Assembly: GCA_963716925.1 (NCBI GenBank)
Contig: CAVQUX010000015.1
Span: forward strand, 248,001 to 312,000
DNA length: 64,000 nt
Direction: 5' to 3'
Origin: DAISKN01 sp963716925
Lineage (GTDB): Bacteria; Acidobacteriota; Vicinamibacteria; Marinacidobacterales; SMYC01
Below the pieces are notes generated by a model. The model saw only the letters and a list, made by a program, of their open reading frames with translations. It was not told the DNA's origin and ran no database searches. The first letter of the stretch is position 1; the number at the start of each line of letters is the position of its first letter. The position numbers and the translations under genes are program-made. Shown one piece after another: positions 52,500-60,911 of the stretch.

Positions 52500-52517
52500 G
52501 CCGGCCCCTTGGCCGGC
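52500..52517 (-). other. GC-rich hairpin in the upstream region of the secretion operon
   Basis: GCCGGCC and GGCCGGC pair perfectly over seven bases around a four-base loop (CCTT on the plus strand), 50 bases before the gspF start. It could shape the 5' leader of the operon message or be an operator. No T-tract follows in either direction, so a terminator is unlikely. Confidence 0.3.
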
Positions 52518-52540
52518 CATTAGTCTCGATCCGTCGTGGG

Positions 52541-52569
52541 TTTACGGGGCAAATGCTAAAGTGTACTAT
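52541..52569 (+). promoter_or_regulatory. candidate sigma-70-type promoter for smpB
   Basis: TTTACG (52541-52546) and TACTAT (52564-52569) are 17 bases apart, each matching 4 of 6 consensus positions in an AT-richer stretch than the surroundings. The leader to the ATG at 52674 would be about 98 bases. Confidence 0.35.
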
Positions 52570-52673
52570 ACCACACGAGGCGTATTGCCTTGGGGGATCT
52601 AAGGCTCCAGCATACACCGCGGGGGCTCAACCTGTCATACCCCGGGCGAGGGGTTTCCTTCCCGAGACCGAAC

Positions 52674-53156
52674 ATGAAGCTCAAAGAAAAAAACGCCGAG
52701 GAATCGGTGAAGGTCGTTGCCGTCAATCGCAAGGCGAGCCACGACTACGAGCTCGTCGAGCGTTTCGAGGCGGGTCTCGCGCTCCTCGGTTCCGAGGTCA
52801 AGTCGGCGCGGGACGGCAAGGTCAACCTCAAGGACAGCTATGCCGCTCCTCGAGGAGGAGAGCTCTTCCTTCTCCAGAGCCACATCAACCCCTACTCGCA
52901 CGGAACCCACGAGAACCATGAAGCGCTGCGGCCGAGGAAGCTCCTTCTGCACAAGCGAGAGCTCCGCAAGCTGATCGGCAAGGTGACCGAGAGGGGCCTC
53001 ACGCTGATTCCCACGCGCATGTACTTCAAGAACGGGCGTCTGAAAGTCGAGATCGCGCTCGCGCGGGGAAAGCGGCAGCACGATCGCCGGGCGGCGGAGC
53101 GGGAGAAGGACGTGAAGCGCGACGTCGCGGCGGCCCTCAAGGAGCGCAATCGCTGA
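52674..53156 (+). CDS. smpB: SsrA-binding protein SmpB
   Basis: A 160-residue protein that binds tmRNA and starts trans-translation on stalled ribosomes. The family blocks are present in order: NRKASHDYELVERFEAGLAL, GSEVKSARDGKVNLKDSY, LLQSHINPYSHGTHENHEAL, RPRKLLLHKRELRKLIGKV, GLTLIPTRMYFKNGRLKVE, ALARGKRQHDRRAAEREKD. The Lys-rich C-terminal tail is as expected. The ATG at 52674 is the conserved start; no tmRNA gene was found beside it. The gene is divergent from the secretion operon. Confidence 0.95.
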   Translation: MKLKEKNAEESVKVVAVNRKASHDYELVERFEAGLALLGSEVKSARDGKVNLKDSYAAPRGGELFLLQSHINPYSHGTHENHEALRPRKLLLHKRELRKLIGKVTERGLTLIPTRMYFKNGRLKVEIALARGKRQHDRRAAEREKDVKRDVAAALKERNR

Positions 53157-53205
53157 AACTCGGGGAACAACTCAAAGGCGAGAAGAACCAAGAGCGCAAA
53201 CGGGG

Positions 53206-53377
53206 AAAATCCCGAGTCGTTCTTTCTTTGCGTCTTTGCGCCTTCGCGTCTTTGCGTTAAAACTCTTCCCTACGCGTGGAACGAGCCAAGAGCTCGACCG
53301 TTGAGACCTGGGAAAAGAACGCAAAGGCGCAAAGTCGCAAAGACGCAAAGGGAAATCCCGGGTCGTTGTTCCACGCG
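53206..53377. repeat. inverted octamer-repeat element between smpB and the Hfq-like gene
   Basis: The left arm (53226-53258) consists of four tandem CTTTGCGN octamers and the right arm (53318-53350) of four NCGCAAAG octamers. The arms are complementary at 30 of 33 positions. They are bracketed by direct copies of AAATCCCG-GTCGTT (near 53207 and 53353) and by a 10-base inverted pair CGCGTGGAAC (53273-53282) / GTTCCACGCG (53368-53377). The element sits at the 3' ends of two convergent genes, a usual place for REP-like or palindromic units. Octamer arrays of this type occur in other environmental bacterial genomes (from memory). Confidence 0.75.
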
Positions 53378-53398
53378 CCCTTGCGTTGAGGGCCTTCG

Positions 53399-53758
53399 CT
53401 ACGCCTGGGGCTGGCCGTCTTCGTCGTCGAGGTGGTCCGGCGACGAGGAGGAGGGGTCGGTCTCCTCGGACTCTTTGTACAGGTACTTGATGTTGTGCTT
53501 CAGCAGAAGAAGGTTCGGGCGATCGACGCGGTTGAGCTTCAAGCAGTTCTTGTCGTACCACTCGATGATTCCGCGGATCTCTTCGCCGTCCTGCAAGACC
53601 ACCACCATCGGCGTCTTGCTGTTCATCTGCTTGAGGTAGTAGAAGCTCTCGGCGTTCGTTTGCTCCGGGGGAACGCGCCGGGGACGAGGCGCCACGGACT
53701 TCGAAGCCAACTGGTCCTTCAATTCCGCCAAATTTGGCCGAATCAGCTTGCGATTCAC
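53399..53758 (-). CDS. Hfq-like Sm-fold RNA-binding protein
   Basis: A 119-residue protein with a central Sm-like domain. The Sm1-like part reads TPMVVVLQDGEEIRGIIEWY-D and the Sm2-like part LLLLKHNIKYLYKESEE; typical Hfq has a YKHAIS-type Sm2 ending. A 40-residue basic, Pro-rich N-terminal extension and an acidic C-terminal tail (SSSSPDHLDDEDGQPQ) flank it. Start is GTG after GAGGTAAACC. It is probably the Hfq-type small-RNA chaperone of this lineage, but key RNA-binding residues differ and this should be called Hfq-like. Confidence 0.72.
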   Translation of the reverse strand: MNRKLIRPNLAELKDQLASKSVAPRPRRVPPEQTNAESFYYLKQMNSKTPMVVVLQDGEEIRGIIEWYDKNCLKLNRVDRPNLLLLKHNIKYLYKESEETDPSSSSPDHLDDEDGQPQA

Positions 53759-53981
53759 GGTTTACCTCGGTTTCCCGATCTCTTCGAGAGTACCCGTTTG
53801 CGACCCGGGGGAAGGTCCCTGTGCGTTCAGTAGTCCGACTCTCCCGACGACACGCTTAGACGCCAGCCTCCTCGGCCGATGCTCGCCTAATCGTTCAGCG
53901 AGAGAGATGGCCCTGATGAGCTACAGATAGTGAGCTTAGTTTAACAGAAGGGCAGTCGGCAAGCAAACGAAGCCGGATCGT

Positions 53982-54971
53982 CTAACGCCTCGCGCCGAGA
54001 TCCTGGAAGGAAAGAAGAAGCTTCGACAAGCAGATGCGCTTGTTCAGGTAGCGATCGCGCAGATCCACCACCACCTCCTCCGCGAGCGCGAACGCTTCGA
54101 GCCAGAGGTCGACGGGAGCGCGCTTCGAGAGCGTCTCGATCTCGCTCTCGATATCCCGGTGGAGGACCCGGGCCCCCGCTCCTTTCGCCGTCAGGTCGCG
54201 GAGGATCGAAAGGAGAAGCTCCAACAGGAGCATCAGACGCGAGTCCTTCGACAGGGCGTCCGCCAGGGGGACGAGCTCTTCGGCCTTCCGGCTCTCGAGC
54301 GCGAGCGCCGAGATCGCGAGCGCTTGCTGGCGCAGTTCGAAGAGCGGCTCGTCCGCGAGCTCCAGCGCCCGGGCGATGCCGCCTCCGGCCACCGCCGAGA
54401 GAAGCGCCGCCCGATCGGGCGGAAACCCGTGACGCGCTACGAGGAGCGCTTCGAGCTCTTCCGGGGCGAGCGGCGAGAACCGGACTATCTGGCACCTCGA
54501 CAGAATCGTCGGCAGGAGCGCGGCCTCGTTCGCGGTCACGAGGATGAGGGTCGCCCAGGGCGGCGGCTCCTCGAGAGTCTTCAGCAGCGTGTTGGCCGTG
54601 GTCGGGTTCATTCGCTCCGCCTCGGCGATGATGATGACGCGCCGACGTCCCTCGAACGGACGAAACGGAATCTCGGAGATGGCATCCCGCACGCCTTCCG
54701 CCCGAAGCTGACCACCGCGTCCCTCGGGCCTGAGGATTCGAACGTCGGGATGCTCGTCCTTCGCGATCCGGACGCAGGCCGGGCAACGGCCGCAGGCGTC
54801 GTTCTCCGAGACCAGGCAGTTGAGCGCCTGCGCCAGGGTCACGGCGGCTTCGACCTTCCCGACGCCGGCGCGTCCGAAGAAGATCATGCTTCGGGGAAGT
54901 CTTCCCGAGCAAAGCAGGTGCTTCAGCCGCGCCACGACCGCGGCGTTTCCCGTGAGGTCCGAAAAAGCCAT
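53982..54971 (-). CDS. holB: DNA polymerase III subunit delta'
   Basis: A 329-residue clamp-loader subunit. The AAA+ motifs are degenerate in the way usual for delta': the Walker A position reads FFGRAGVGKVEAAVTLAQAL, with a four-Cys zinc site around CGRCPACVRIAKDEH. RRVIIIAEAERMNPTTANTL, then LKTLEEPP, and LPTILSRCQIVRFSPL (sensor 1 / SRC) follow. It helps load the sliding clamp onto DNA. It starts 9 bases after tmk, a pairing common in bacteria. Confidence 0.92.
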   Translation of the reverse strand: MAFSDLTGNAAVVARLKHLLCSGRLPRSMIFFGRAGVGKVEAAVTLAQALNCLVSENDACGRCPACVRIAKDEHPDVRILRPEGRGGQLRAEGVRDAISEIPFRPFEGRRRVIIIAEAERMNPTTANTLLKTLEEPPPWATLILVTANEAALLPTILSRCQIVRFSPLAPEELEALLVARHGFPPDRAALLSAVAGGGIARALELADEPLFELRQQALAISALALESRKAEELVPLADALSKDSRLMLLLELLLSILRDLTAKGAGARVLHRDIESEIETLSKRAPVDLWLEAFALAEEVVVDLRDRYLNKRICLSKLLLSFQDLGARR

Positions 54972-54980
54972 CCTGCGCTC

Positions 54981-55643
54981 TCAGCTCCTGCGTTCGCGCC
55001 GCGGAAGCCTGGAAGCCGAGAGCAGCCGCGTCCAGACGGCTTCGTGGACCTTTGCGGGACTTCCTTCCACCGGCACCAGGAGGAACCGGCCGGGCTCCCG
55101 GCGGGCGAGCCTCAGGTAGCCACGGCGAACGCGCTGGTGGAATTCGAGCGCCTCGATTTCGAAGCGTCCTTCTCTGCGGAACGACTCGTTCTCACGGTTG
55201 CGGCGACGGGCGCGCGAGAGACCCTTCTCCGCCGTCAGATCGAGAAGGACCGTGACGTCGGGCCGGAACCCTCCGGTCAGGATCCGGTCGAGCCGGCGTA
55301 TGAGGCCGAGCGACAGCCCGCGGCCGTAACCCTGATACGCGAGCGTCGAGTCGGTAAAGCGATCCGAGACCACGATCTTCCCCTCCTCGAGCGCCGGCCA
55401 GACTACCTCTCGGAGGTGCTGCGCGCGATCGGAGAAATAGAGGGCCAGCTCCGTCTCCGGACACATGGCGCGATGGCCCGGGGCGAGGATTACCTCCCGG
55501 ATGCGCCGCCCGATGGGGGTGCCGCCCGGCTCGCGGGTGAGAACGGTCTCGTATCCCTCGCGCCGGAGACGCCGGGCGAGGAGACGCGCCTGGGTGGACT
55601 TGCCCGTGCCTTCGGGTCCTTCGAGTGTGATGAAAAGGCTCAA
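54981..55643 (-). CDS. tmk: thymidylate kinase
   Basis: A 220-residue P-loop kinase that converts dTMP to dTDP. P-loop ITLEGPEGTGKSTQARLLA, the DR-x motif SDRFTDSTLAYQGYGRGL and the LID region RARRRNRENESFRREG are all present. Start is TTG; the sequence begins MSLFITLEGPEG as in the family. Operon with holB. Confidence 0.93.
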   Translation of the reverse strand: MSLFITLEGPEGTGKSTQARLLARRLRREGYETVLTREPGGTPIGRRIREVILAPGHRAMCPETELALYFSDRAQHLREVVWPALEEGKIVVSDRFTDSTLAYQGYGRGLSLGLIRRLDRILTGGFRPDVTVLLDLTAEKGLSRARRRNRENESFRREGRFEIEALEFHQRVRRGYLRLARREPGRFLLVPVEGSPAKVHEAVWTRLLSASRLPRRERRS

Positions 55644-55701
55644 CGTCGATAGGCGGAATGGGGGAGAGCAACGAGGACGATACGCCTGGACTTCGCGCCG
55701 G

Positions 55702-56844
55702 TCAAACGGCGGCGCCGGCGAGCATCGTCAGGTAGCGGTGAGAGCAGTTGAGAAGGAGCGAGGAGGCGAGGGTCACCGGCTGGCTTCGGTCGGTGATGAT
55801 GGCTATGCCCTCGTCCGTCTCGCGGAGGCACTTCACGATCAGGTAGAAGTTCTCCGTCGACATCGAGAGGATCTCGACGTGATCGTCCCCTCGCATCGCC
55901 GCCAGGTTCTCGAGGTACTTCACGAACGCCGGAAGCTTGTCGACGATGAGTCGATCGGCGGTCTCCTCGGGGGCGGTCACGATCTCGGTGTCGATCTCCT
56001 CGGTTCGCAGGTCGAAGAAGAAGGCGGCGAGGAGAGACGGGGTCTGGTCGCGGATCTCCGCGAGGATCTGCTGCTGCAAAGGGCGCCGGTCGGCGTTGCG
56101 ATCGGAAGAGGCGGACCGTCCCTCGCCCCCGGACTCCCCCGCGTCGGCTTCGGCCTTTTCCCCGCTCGGCGGTTGGTCCGGCCGCCGCTGCTCGAGGATT
56201 TCCTGCAGACGGCTGGCGCGGGATTTCGAGCTTCCCTGCTGCCGCGACTTCCAGATGTCGGGAGAGAAGTCGGACTGGAACACCTGGGCCGACGTGTCGT
56301 CGCGATCCAGGAGCTCGTAGATCTTGTTCAGGGCTTCCTTCTTCTCGAAGGTGACGCCGGCCTCGGTCTCGAAGTAGGCCGTCGAGAAGCGCCCGCGGAC
56401 GTTCAGGATCATGCCCGTGCCGCGGTTGGTGAAGACCTCGAGCGACCCGGTATGGCCTTCGCCCTGGAGCTTCTTCACCAGGTCCTTCAAGGGGTCGGAG
56501 GCGAATATCTGTCCGAAGATCTCCTTGCGGTTCGAAAGGCCGCGCAGCATGTGGGCCATGTCCAGGGGGAGCTCGAAGATCGAAATCCGGCCTTCTTTCA
56601 GAGCGGCCGTGTTCCGGAGCTTCAGCGTGGCCTCGCCGCCGAGGAAGAACTTGTTCACCCCGTGGCGGTAGATGACGTTGATCTGCTCACCCAGGTAGAA
56701 GAGGATCAGCCCCTCGGCGTCACCGAAGGTGATCTCCACATACCCGGAGAGATTCACGTCCTCGCAGTGGCGGACGATGCTGTCGAAGGGAGTCGTCTTT
56801 GTGGAGAGCTCCTGAGAGAGCAGTTTGCTGCCGGGAAAGCGCAT
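55702..56844 (-). CDS. two-domain regulatory-type protein with roadblock-like C-terminus
   Basis: A 380-residue cytoplasmic protein. The N-terminal region (about 1-180; DVNLSGYVEITFGDAEGLIL, FYLGEQINVIYRHG, GHTGSLEVFTNRGTGMILN) resembles the DUF4388/PATAN-type modules that bind effector partners in bacterial signalling. A charged linker (about 215-265) follows. The C-terminal ~120 residues (ILAEIRDQTPSLLAAFFFDL, HVEILSMSTENFYLIVKCL, GIAIITDRSQPVTLASSLL) resemble roadblock/LC7 proteins that control small GTPases. The assignment is by pattern only. It is divergent from the RmlD-like gene. Confidence 0.6.
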   Translation of the reverse strand: MRFPGSKLLSQELSTKTTPFDSIVRHCEDVNLSGYVEITFGDAEGLILFYLGEQINVIYRHGVNKFFLGGEATLKLRNTAALKEGRISIFELPLDMAHMLRGLSNRKEIFGQIFASDPLKDLVKKLQGEGHTGSLEVFTNRGTGMILNVRGRFSTAYFETEAGVTFEKKEALNKIYELLDRDDTSAQVFQSDFSPDIWKSRQQGSSKSRASRLQEILEQRRPDQPPSGEKAEADAGESGGEGRSASSDRNADRRPLQQQILAEIRDQTPSLLAAFFFDLRTEEIDTEIVTAPEETADRLIVDKLPAFVKYLENLAAMRGDDHVEILSMSTENFYLIVKCLRETDEGIAIITDRSQPVTLASSLLLNCSHRYLTMLAGAAV

Positions 56845-56932
56845 TTGTGTAATTTGGAGAGCGAATGCTGTGGTCAAAGTGTAACAGAGCGTTCCCGAAG
56901 GCGGCAAGACGCTCGCTCCCGCCGGAGTCGCT

Positions 56933-57871
56933 TTGAATATCCTTCTGACGGGAGCGCGCGGTTTCGTAGGCGGTCACCTCTGGCGGAAGCTTCGGGACCG
57001 GCACCAGGTGACAACCGTCGGACGTCGGCCGCTTCCCGATTCCACGCGCCACCTCCAGGGAGATCTAGAGGAGGCTCGCATTCTCGATCTCCTGGCGCGG
57101 ACCGCGCCGGACGCCGTGGTCCACCTCGCGGCCCTCACCGACGCGGATCGGTGCGAGGAGCAACCCGAGCGGGCGCGGGAGATGAACGCGGAGATTCCCC
57201 TGCGCCTGGCCTCCGCGGTCTCGAAGAGCTGCCGGAGGTTCGTTCACGTCTCCACCGATCTGGTTTTCGACGGCGAGCGGGCGCCGTACGGAGAGAGTGA
57301 CGAGGCGCTGCCGATCTCGGTCTACGGCCGCACCAAGCTCGCGGGCGAGCGGGGTGTCGTCCGAATCCTCGGCGAGCGGGCCTGTATCGCCCGCCTCGCC
57401 CTCACCTTCGGCCCGCGTCCGAGCGCCCTCTCGCGGCCGAACTTCATCGAACGGATGGTGTCGAGCGCTTCCCGGGGTGAGCGGGTTTCGCTCTTCGACG
57501 ATGAAATCCGGACTCCGATCTACGTGGAAGACGCGGCGAGCGCCCTCGCGCTCCTGGTCGATGGCCCGCGGCCTCCTCCGACGATTCACCTGGGCGGTCC
57601 GGACCGCTGCTCCCGGCTTACGATGGGAACCCTGGCGCTCACCCTGTTCGGTCTCGCAACCGATCGGGCTAGGGCCTGCTCGCAAGCCGACGTGCGCTCC
57701 CGGGCGCCGCGGCCGAGGGACGTCTCCCTGGCATCGTCGACCGCCGCCACCCTCGGGCTGCCCTCCCGGAACGTCTCCGCGGGTCTATGGGCGATGAGGC
57801 GGGAGATGGAGCGCCTGGGATTCATGGTAGGATCGGAAATCGCGGTCCCCGAAGACGAGGCGACTCCTTAG
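56933..57871 (+). CDS. RmlD/NAD-dependent epimerase-like SDR protein
   Basis: A 312-residue extended short-chain dehydrogenase. NAD(P) motif: NILLTGARGFVGGHLWRKL. The catalytic Tyr-x3-Lys is in PISVYGRTKLAGERGV, preceded by VHVSTDLVFDGERAPYGESD. The closest group is dTDP-4-dehydrorhamnose reductase (RmlD), which makes dTDP-L-rhamnose for cell-surface glycans. Start is TTG. No other rhamnose genes are nearby, so the assignment to rhamnose is uncertain. Confidence 0.78.
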   Translation: MNILLTGARGFVGGHLWRKLRDRHQVTTVGRRPLPDSTRHLQGDLEEARILDLLARTAPDAVVHLAALTDADRCEEQPERAREMNAEIPLRLASAVSKSCRRFVHVSTDLVFDGERAPYGESDEALPISVYGRTKLAGERGVVRILGERACIARLALTFGPRPSALSRPNFIERMVSSASRGERVSLFDDEIRTPIYVEDAASALALLVDGPRPPPTIHLGGPDRCSRLTMGTLALTLFGLATDRARACSQADVRSRAPRPRDVSLASSTAATLGLPSRNVSAGLWAMRREMERLGFMVGSEIAVPEDEATP

Positions 57872-57902
57872 TAGCGCGCGACACCGAGCGCTCCGGCGAA
57901 CG

Positions 57903-59372
57903 ATGGCCTTTCGCAAGAAAAAGCAAGATCCTTTCCTCGAAATCCAGGCGTGCCTCCAGAGGCGCGACTACAAGTCGGCGCTCGACTGGTTCAATACCCT
58001 TCTCCAGAAGGATCCCAGGAACACGCAGATCCGTCTCCGCTTCGCCGACACCCTGGTGTTGGCCGGGAGCAAGCGCGAGGCGGTGAAGCAGTTTCGCGTC
58101 GTGGCCGACGAGCTCGCGGAGAAGGGGTTCATGATCCGCGCCATCGCCATCAACAAGAAGATCCTCCAGCTCGATCCCAGCCAGACCGACGTGCACCAGA
58201 AGCTGGCGGCGATGAACGAGGAACGTTCGACGGAAACCTCGTCCAGGGCGGCGCTCTCGGAGGCGCTCCATCGTCCCTCCGATCCCCTGAAGCGCTCGTC
58301 GCCTCCGGCGCCGCAAGCCCCCGCACCGCGGCCCGCGCCGCTCCCGGAGATCAGCCTCGAGGAGAGCATGGCGATGGAGTTCGGGGACAGCCAGGAGCTT
58401 CCCGGCGGCTCCGAATCCCCTGTCGAGCAAGTGGAAGACGTCGGGGAGGTCGAAGAGGTTCAGATCATCGAGGAGATCGAGCCCGCGCCGCGCGCCGAGG
58501 AGTTCTCCGGGGGGTTCGAGCTCGTGGACGAGTCGACTCCGGCAGCGCCACCCGCGGGGGCGATTCCCGACGAGCCGCCTACGTTCGCCGAAGAGCCCGT
58601 GGTCTTCACCGACACTTCCGCCGAGGAAGAGGAGATTGAGATCGTCACCGACGTCGAGCCCTCCCATGAAAGCGTCGGAGGCGCTGACGGCGCGGTAGAG
58701 CTTTCGTTCGAAGGAGTCGAAGAGCCGGTGACGGAGCTCCAGGCGGACATCGTGCTCGACATGGATGAGCAAGCGCCCGATGCGGTCCAGGAACCCGAGG
58801 AAGTCGAAGTCGTCGAGCTCGACGTCGAGAGCGAGCCGGCGCTCGCCGCGGACGGAGCGGAGTCGCTCATCGGCGCCCTGGGGGAGGACATCGACTCACT
58901 CATCGACTCCATCATCGACGACATCGGAAGCTCCGCCCAGGGAGCGGCGCCCTCGCGGGAGCCGCCCCCGACCCACATCCCGCTCTTCTCCGACCTCACG
59001 TCGTCGGAGTTCATCGCCGTCGCCCTCGTCCTCGTTCGCCGGGTGGCGAAGGTGGGCGAGGTGATCGTGCGCGAGGGCGATCCCGGAGAGTCGATGTTCA
59101 TCGTCTCGACCGGGGAAGTGCGAGCGACGATCCTCCGGGACGGCCAGCAGGTGCCCGTCGCCACGATGCGCGACGGAGATTTCTTCGGCGAGATGGCCGT
59201 CCTCTCGGGCGAGCCTCGGACCGCGACCGTCACCGCGGTGAAATCGACGGAGCTCCTCGAGCTCAGCCGCGAGCACCTTTCCGAGATCTGCGCCCGGCAC
59301 CCGCACGTGGAGGCGAAAATCCGCCTCGCCTACGACGAGCGGGTCTCCCGCTCCGCGCCCCAGCGCCGCTGA
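57903..59372 (+). CDS. TPR protein with long acidic linker and C-terminal cyclic-nucleotide-binding domain
   Basis: A 489-residue cytoplasmic protein. Residues 1-90 form TPR-like helices (QACLQRRDYKSALDWFNTLL, RAIAINKKILQLDPSQTDVH). From about 110 to 360 the chain is disordered and very rich in Glu, Asp, Ala and Pro, with repeats like EEVEVVELDVES. The last ~120 residues are a cyclic-nucleotide-binding domain (FIVSTGEVRATILRDGQQVP, DGDFFGEMAVLSGEPRTATV, with the phosphate-binding Glu and Arg). No DNA-binding domain follows, so it is not a Crp-type regulator; it may gate a partner through the TPRs. Confidence 0.8.
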   Translation: MAFRKKKQDPFLEIQACLQRRDYKSALDWFNTLLQKDPRNTQIRLRFADTLVLAGSKREAVKQFRVVADELAEKGFMIRAIAINKKILQLDPSQTDVHQKLAAMNEERSTETSSRAALSEALHRPSDPLKRSSPPAPQAPAPRPAPLPEISLEESMAMEFGDSQELPGGSESPVEQVEDVGEVEEVQIIEEIEPAPRAEEFSGGFELVDESTPAAPPAGAIPDEPPTFAEEPVVFTDTSAEEEEIEIVTDVEPSHESVGGADGAVELSFEGVEEPVTELQADIVLDMDEQAPDAVQEPEEVEVVELDVESEPALAADGAESLIGALGEDIDSLIDSIIDDIGSSAQGAAPSREPPPTHIPLFSDLTSSEFIAVALVLVRRVAKVGEVIVREGDPGESMFIVSTGEVRATILRDGQQVPVATMRDGDFFGEMAVLSGEPRTATVTAVKSTELLELSREHLSEICARHPHVEAKIRLAYDERVSRSAPQRR

Positions 59373-59447
59373 GCCCCGCGCCCGGAACGGGCGGCACGGA
59401 GCGTACCGCTTATCGAGAAGACATCCCCGGCGAATTCAGCGGAAGGC

Positions 59448-59603
59448 ATGCGGGTCTCAGGCGAGAACGACGTTCCGCTCCTGGACGTCCTCCAGGTCGT
59501 GTCGTACTTTGCCCGCCGGGCGCGCGTCGCCTGGGTGCGCGCCGACGGAAAGAGCGGACGCCGGGGCGCCGGCCTAGCCTTCTCGTCATCGTCTCGGCCT
59601 TGA
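59448..59603 (+). pseudogene. possible remnant of a small DUF4388-like gene
   Basis: Within the 430-base gap 59373-59802 one short frame from the ATG at 59448 (51 codons) begins with a segment like a DUF4388 N-terminus (DVPLLDVLQVVSYFARRARV) and then degenerates. A different frame nearby, ending in a stop at 59623, encodes SLLVIVSALMVYELL, a membrane-like end. The combination suggests decayed gene fragments. Otherwise this gap holds no recognisable gene or RNA. Confidence 0.2.
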
Positions 59604-59802
59604 TGGTCTACGAGCTGCTCTGATCGAAAGAGGCGCCTCTGAGCCCGTGGGGCCTGTGGTGGGGACCAGGTCTCGGCTTCGAGCTTTCCGGGTCACATCT
59701 GCGGTTCTTTTCTGAGGGTGGGTCCGATGGCATATCCGAGAGTCGACGGAGGCGGAACCTCCGCCGACTTCGGCTCTCTGTCGTTTGCGGCTTCGAGGTC
59801 TC

Positions 59803-60381
59803 TCAGGTCGTCTTCGGCTTGGCGCTCCCGACGTGTTTGACGTCGTGCTGTGCGCCCACCGTCTCGTAGTGCACGGTCACCTCGTCCCCCTTCTTGATCT
59901 GCTGCACGAGAGCGAGGTGCTCGGCTCCGATGTACAACCGGCTCGCGGGGCTGACGTGGAACTTCATCTCCTCGACCTTGGCGCCCGCGGTCCGCTTCAC
60001 CGTGAACGTATGGGAGTTGGTATCCACCTCGATCACCTGCCCGGCGAACGACATTTCCGCGACCGCGGTATGGTGGCGTTCGGCGCGCCGGACCATGGGC
60101 GCGCCGTTCGTGGTCCCGTAGGTCACCGCGACGCGGTCGCCCTTCTCCAGCTCGGCGAAGATCTTTCGCTCTCCCTCGACGAAGATCTGGCTCGCCGCGT
60201 CCACATGGAACTTCATTTCGGCGGGTTCGCCCTTCTCCGTGCCCTTGACGGTGAAAGTGTAGTCCTTGGTGTCGACGGCGACGATCTCGCCGTCATAGCG
60301 TTTCTCCTGAGCCGCCGCGAGTCCGGCGACCAGCAACAGCAAAACCGTGAGCTCTGATACTCGGACCGCCAAACGATTCAT
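59803..60381 (-). CDS. exported protein with two copies of a small beta domain
   Basis: A 192-residue protein with a signal peptide (VSELTVLLLLVAGLAAAQ) and two repeats of about 75 residues. Copy 1 has GEIVAVDTKDYTFTVKG, AEMKFHVDAASQIFV and LEKGDRVAVTYGT. Copy 2 has GQVIEVDTNSHTFTVKR, EEMKFHVSPASRLYI and IKKGDEVTVHYET. The repeats look like OB-fold/SH3-like small beta barrels, as in some periplasmic binding proteins. Function unknown. The ATG at 60381 is used; the frame upstream adds a charged, unlikely leader. Confidence 0.75.
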   Translation of the reverse strand: MNRLAVRVSELTVLLLLVAGLAAAQEKRYDGEIVAVDTKDYTFTVKGTEKGEPAEMKFHVDAASQIFVEGERKIFAELEKGDRVAVTYGTTNGAPMVRRAERHHTAVAEMSFAGQVIEVDTNSHTFTVKRTAGAKVEEMKFHVSPASRLYIGAEHLALVQQIKKGDEVTVHYETVGAQHDVKHVGSAKPKTT

Positions 60382-60911
60382 TGTCGTTCTCCTTCTTTCT
60401 TGCGCGAGCGCCAGCTCGTGCTTCCGATCGAAGGCTAGCGCGCGCGGCATTGCCGCTCGGTTGCCGCCGGGTTAAGGAAATTTCATCGAGGAAAAGCGGC
60501 AGGTCGGCGCCAGGGCGGCTCTCCGAGCTTCTTCACGGTCGCGAGAGAGAACGAGCCTTATACGGTAGGTCCTTCACGCGCGCTTCGGGGATCGTCCCCT
60601 TTGCCATCGGTGTTCGGCGTTCTCCTGCTTGATTCGTTGAGATACGCCGACCGCTTCTTGTTTCGAATAGAGATCATGGAGAAATCGTGCCCGCCGCTCC
60701 CATGAGATCGGGCATGCAACCGACTTAGCTTCTTCTCGGTATCGACCTCGTAGATGTCCGCCGCATCGCCACATCCCGGACGGGGCACCCGCCCCTCGGT
60801 GCGTTCATCGACGATTCGCCAGATGTGTCGCGGTCCGTTCGACAACGTCGAGGTGGCGTGCAGTAGAATCGCCGCGAATTCAACGAGGACGGCGCATGGA
60901 GGCGAGATCCT
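60382..60911. other. 530-base intergenic region, possible border of acquired DNA
   Basis: No recognised gene or RNA. A minus-strand frame from a TTG at 60845 to 60558 encodes 95 residues (EVDTEKKLSRLHARSHGSG and a Lys/Arg-rich tail) that I do not recognise; it is at most a weak gene candidate. Base composition looks less GC-rich here than on either side and codon choice changes to the right. Confidence 0.4.

Noticed and set aside
52570..52673. Possible tmRNA near smpB
   Set aside because: The leader lacks the tRNA-like ends and the tag-coding region of tmRNA.
53226..53350. Short CRISPR array
   Set aside because: The repeats are tandem octamers without spacers and are inverted to each other; no cas genes are present.
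60558..60845. Minus-strand frame of 95 codons in the intergenic region
   Set aside because: TTG start, no ribosome site, no known motif; kept only as a remark in the intergenic entry.
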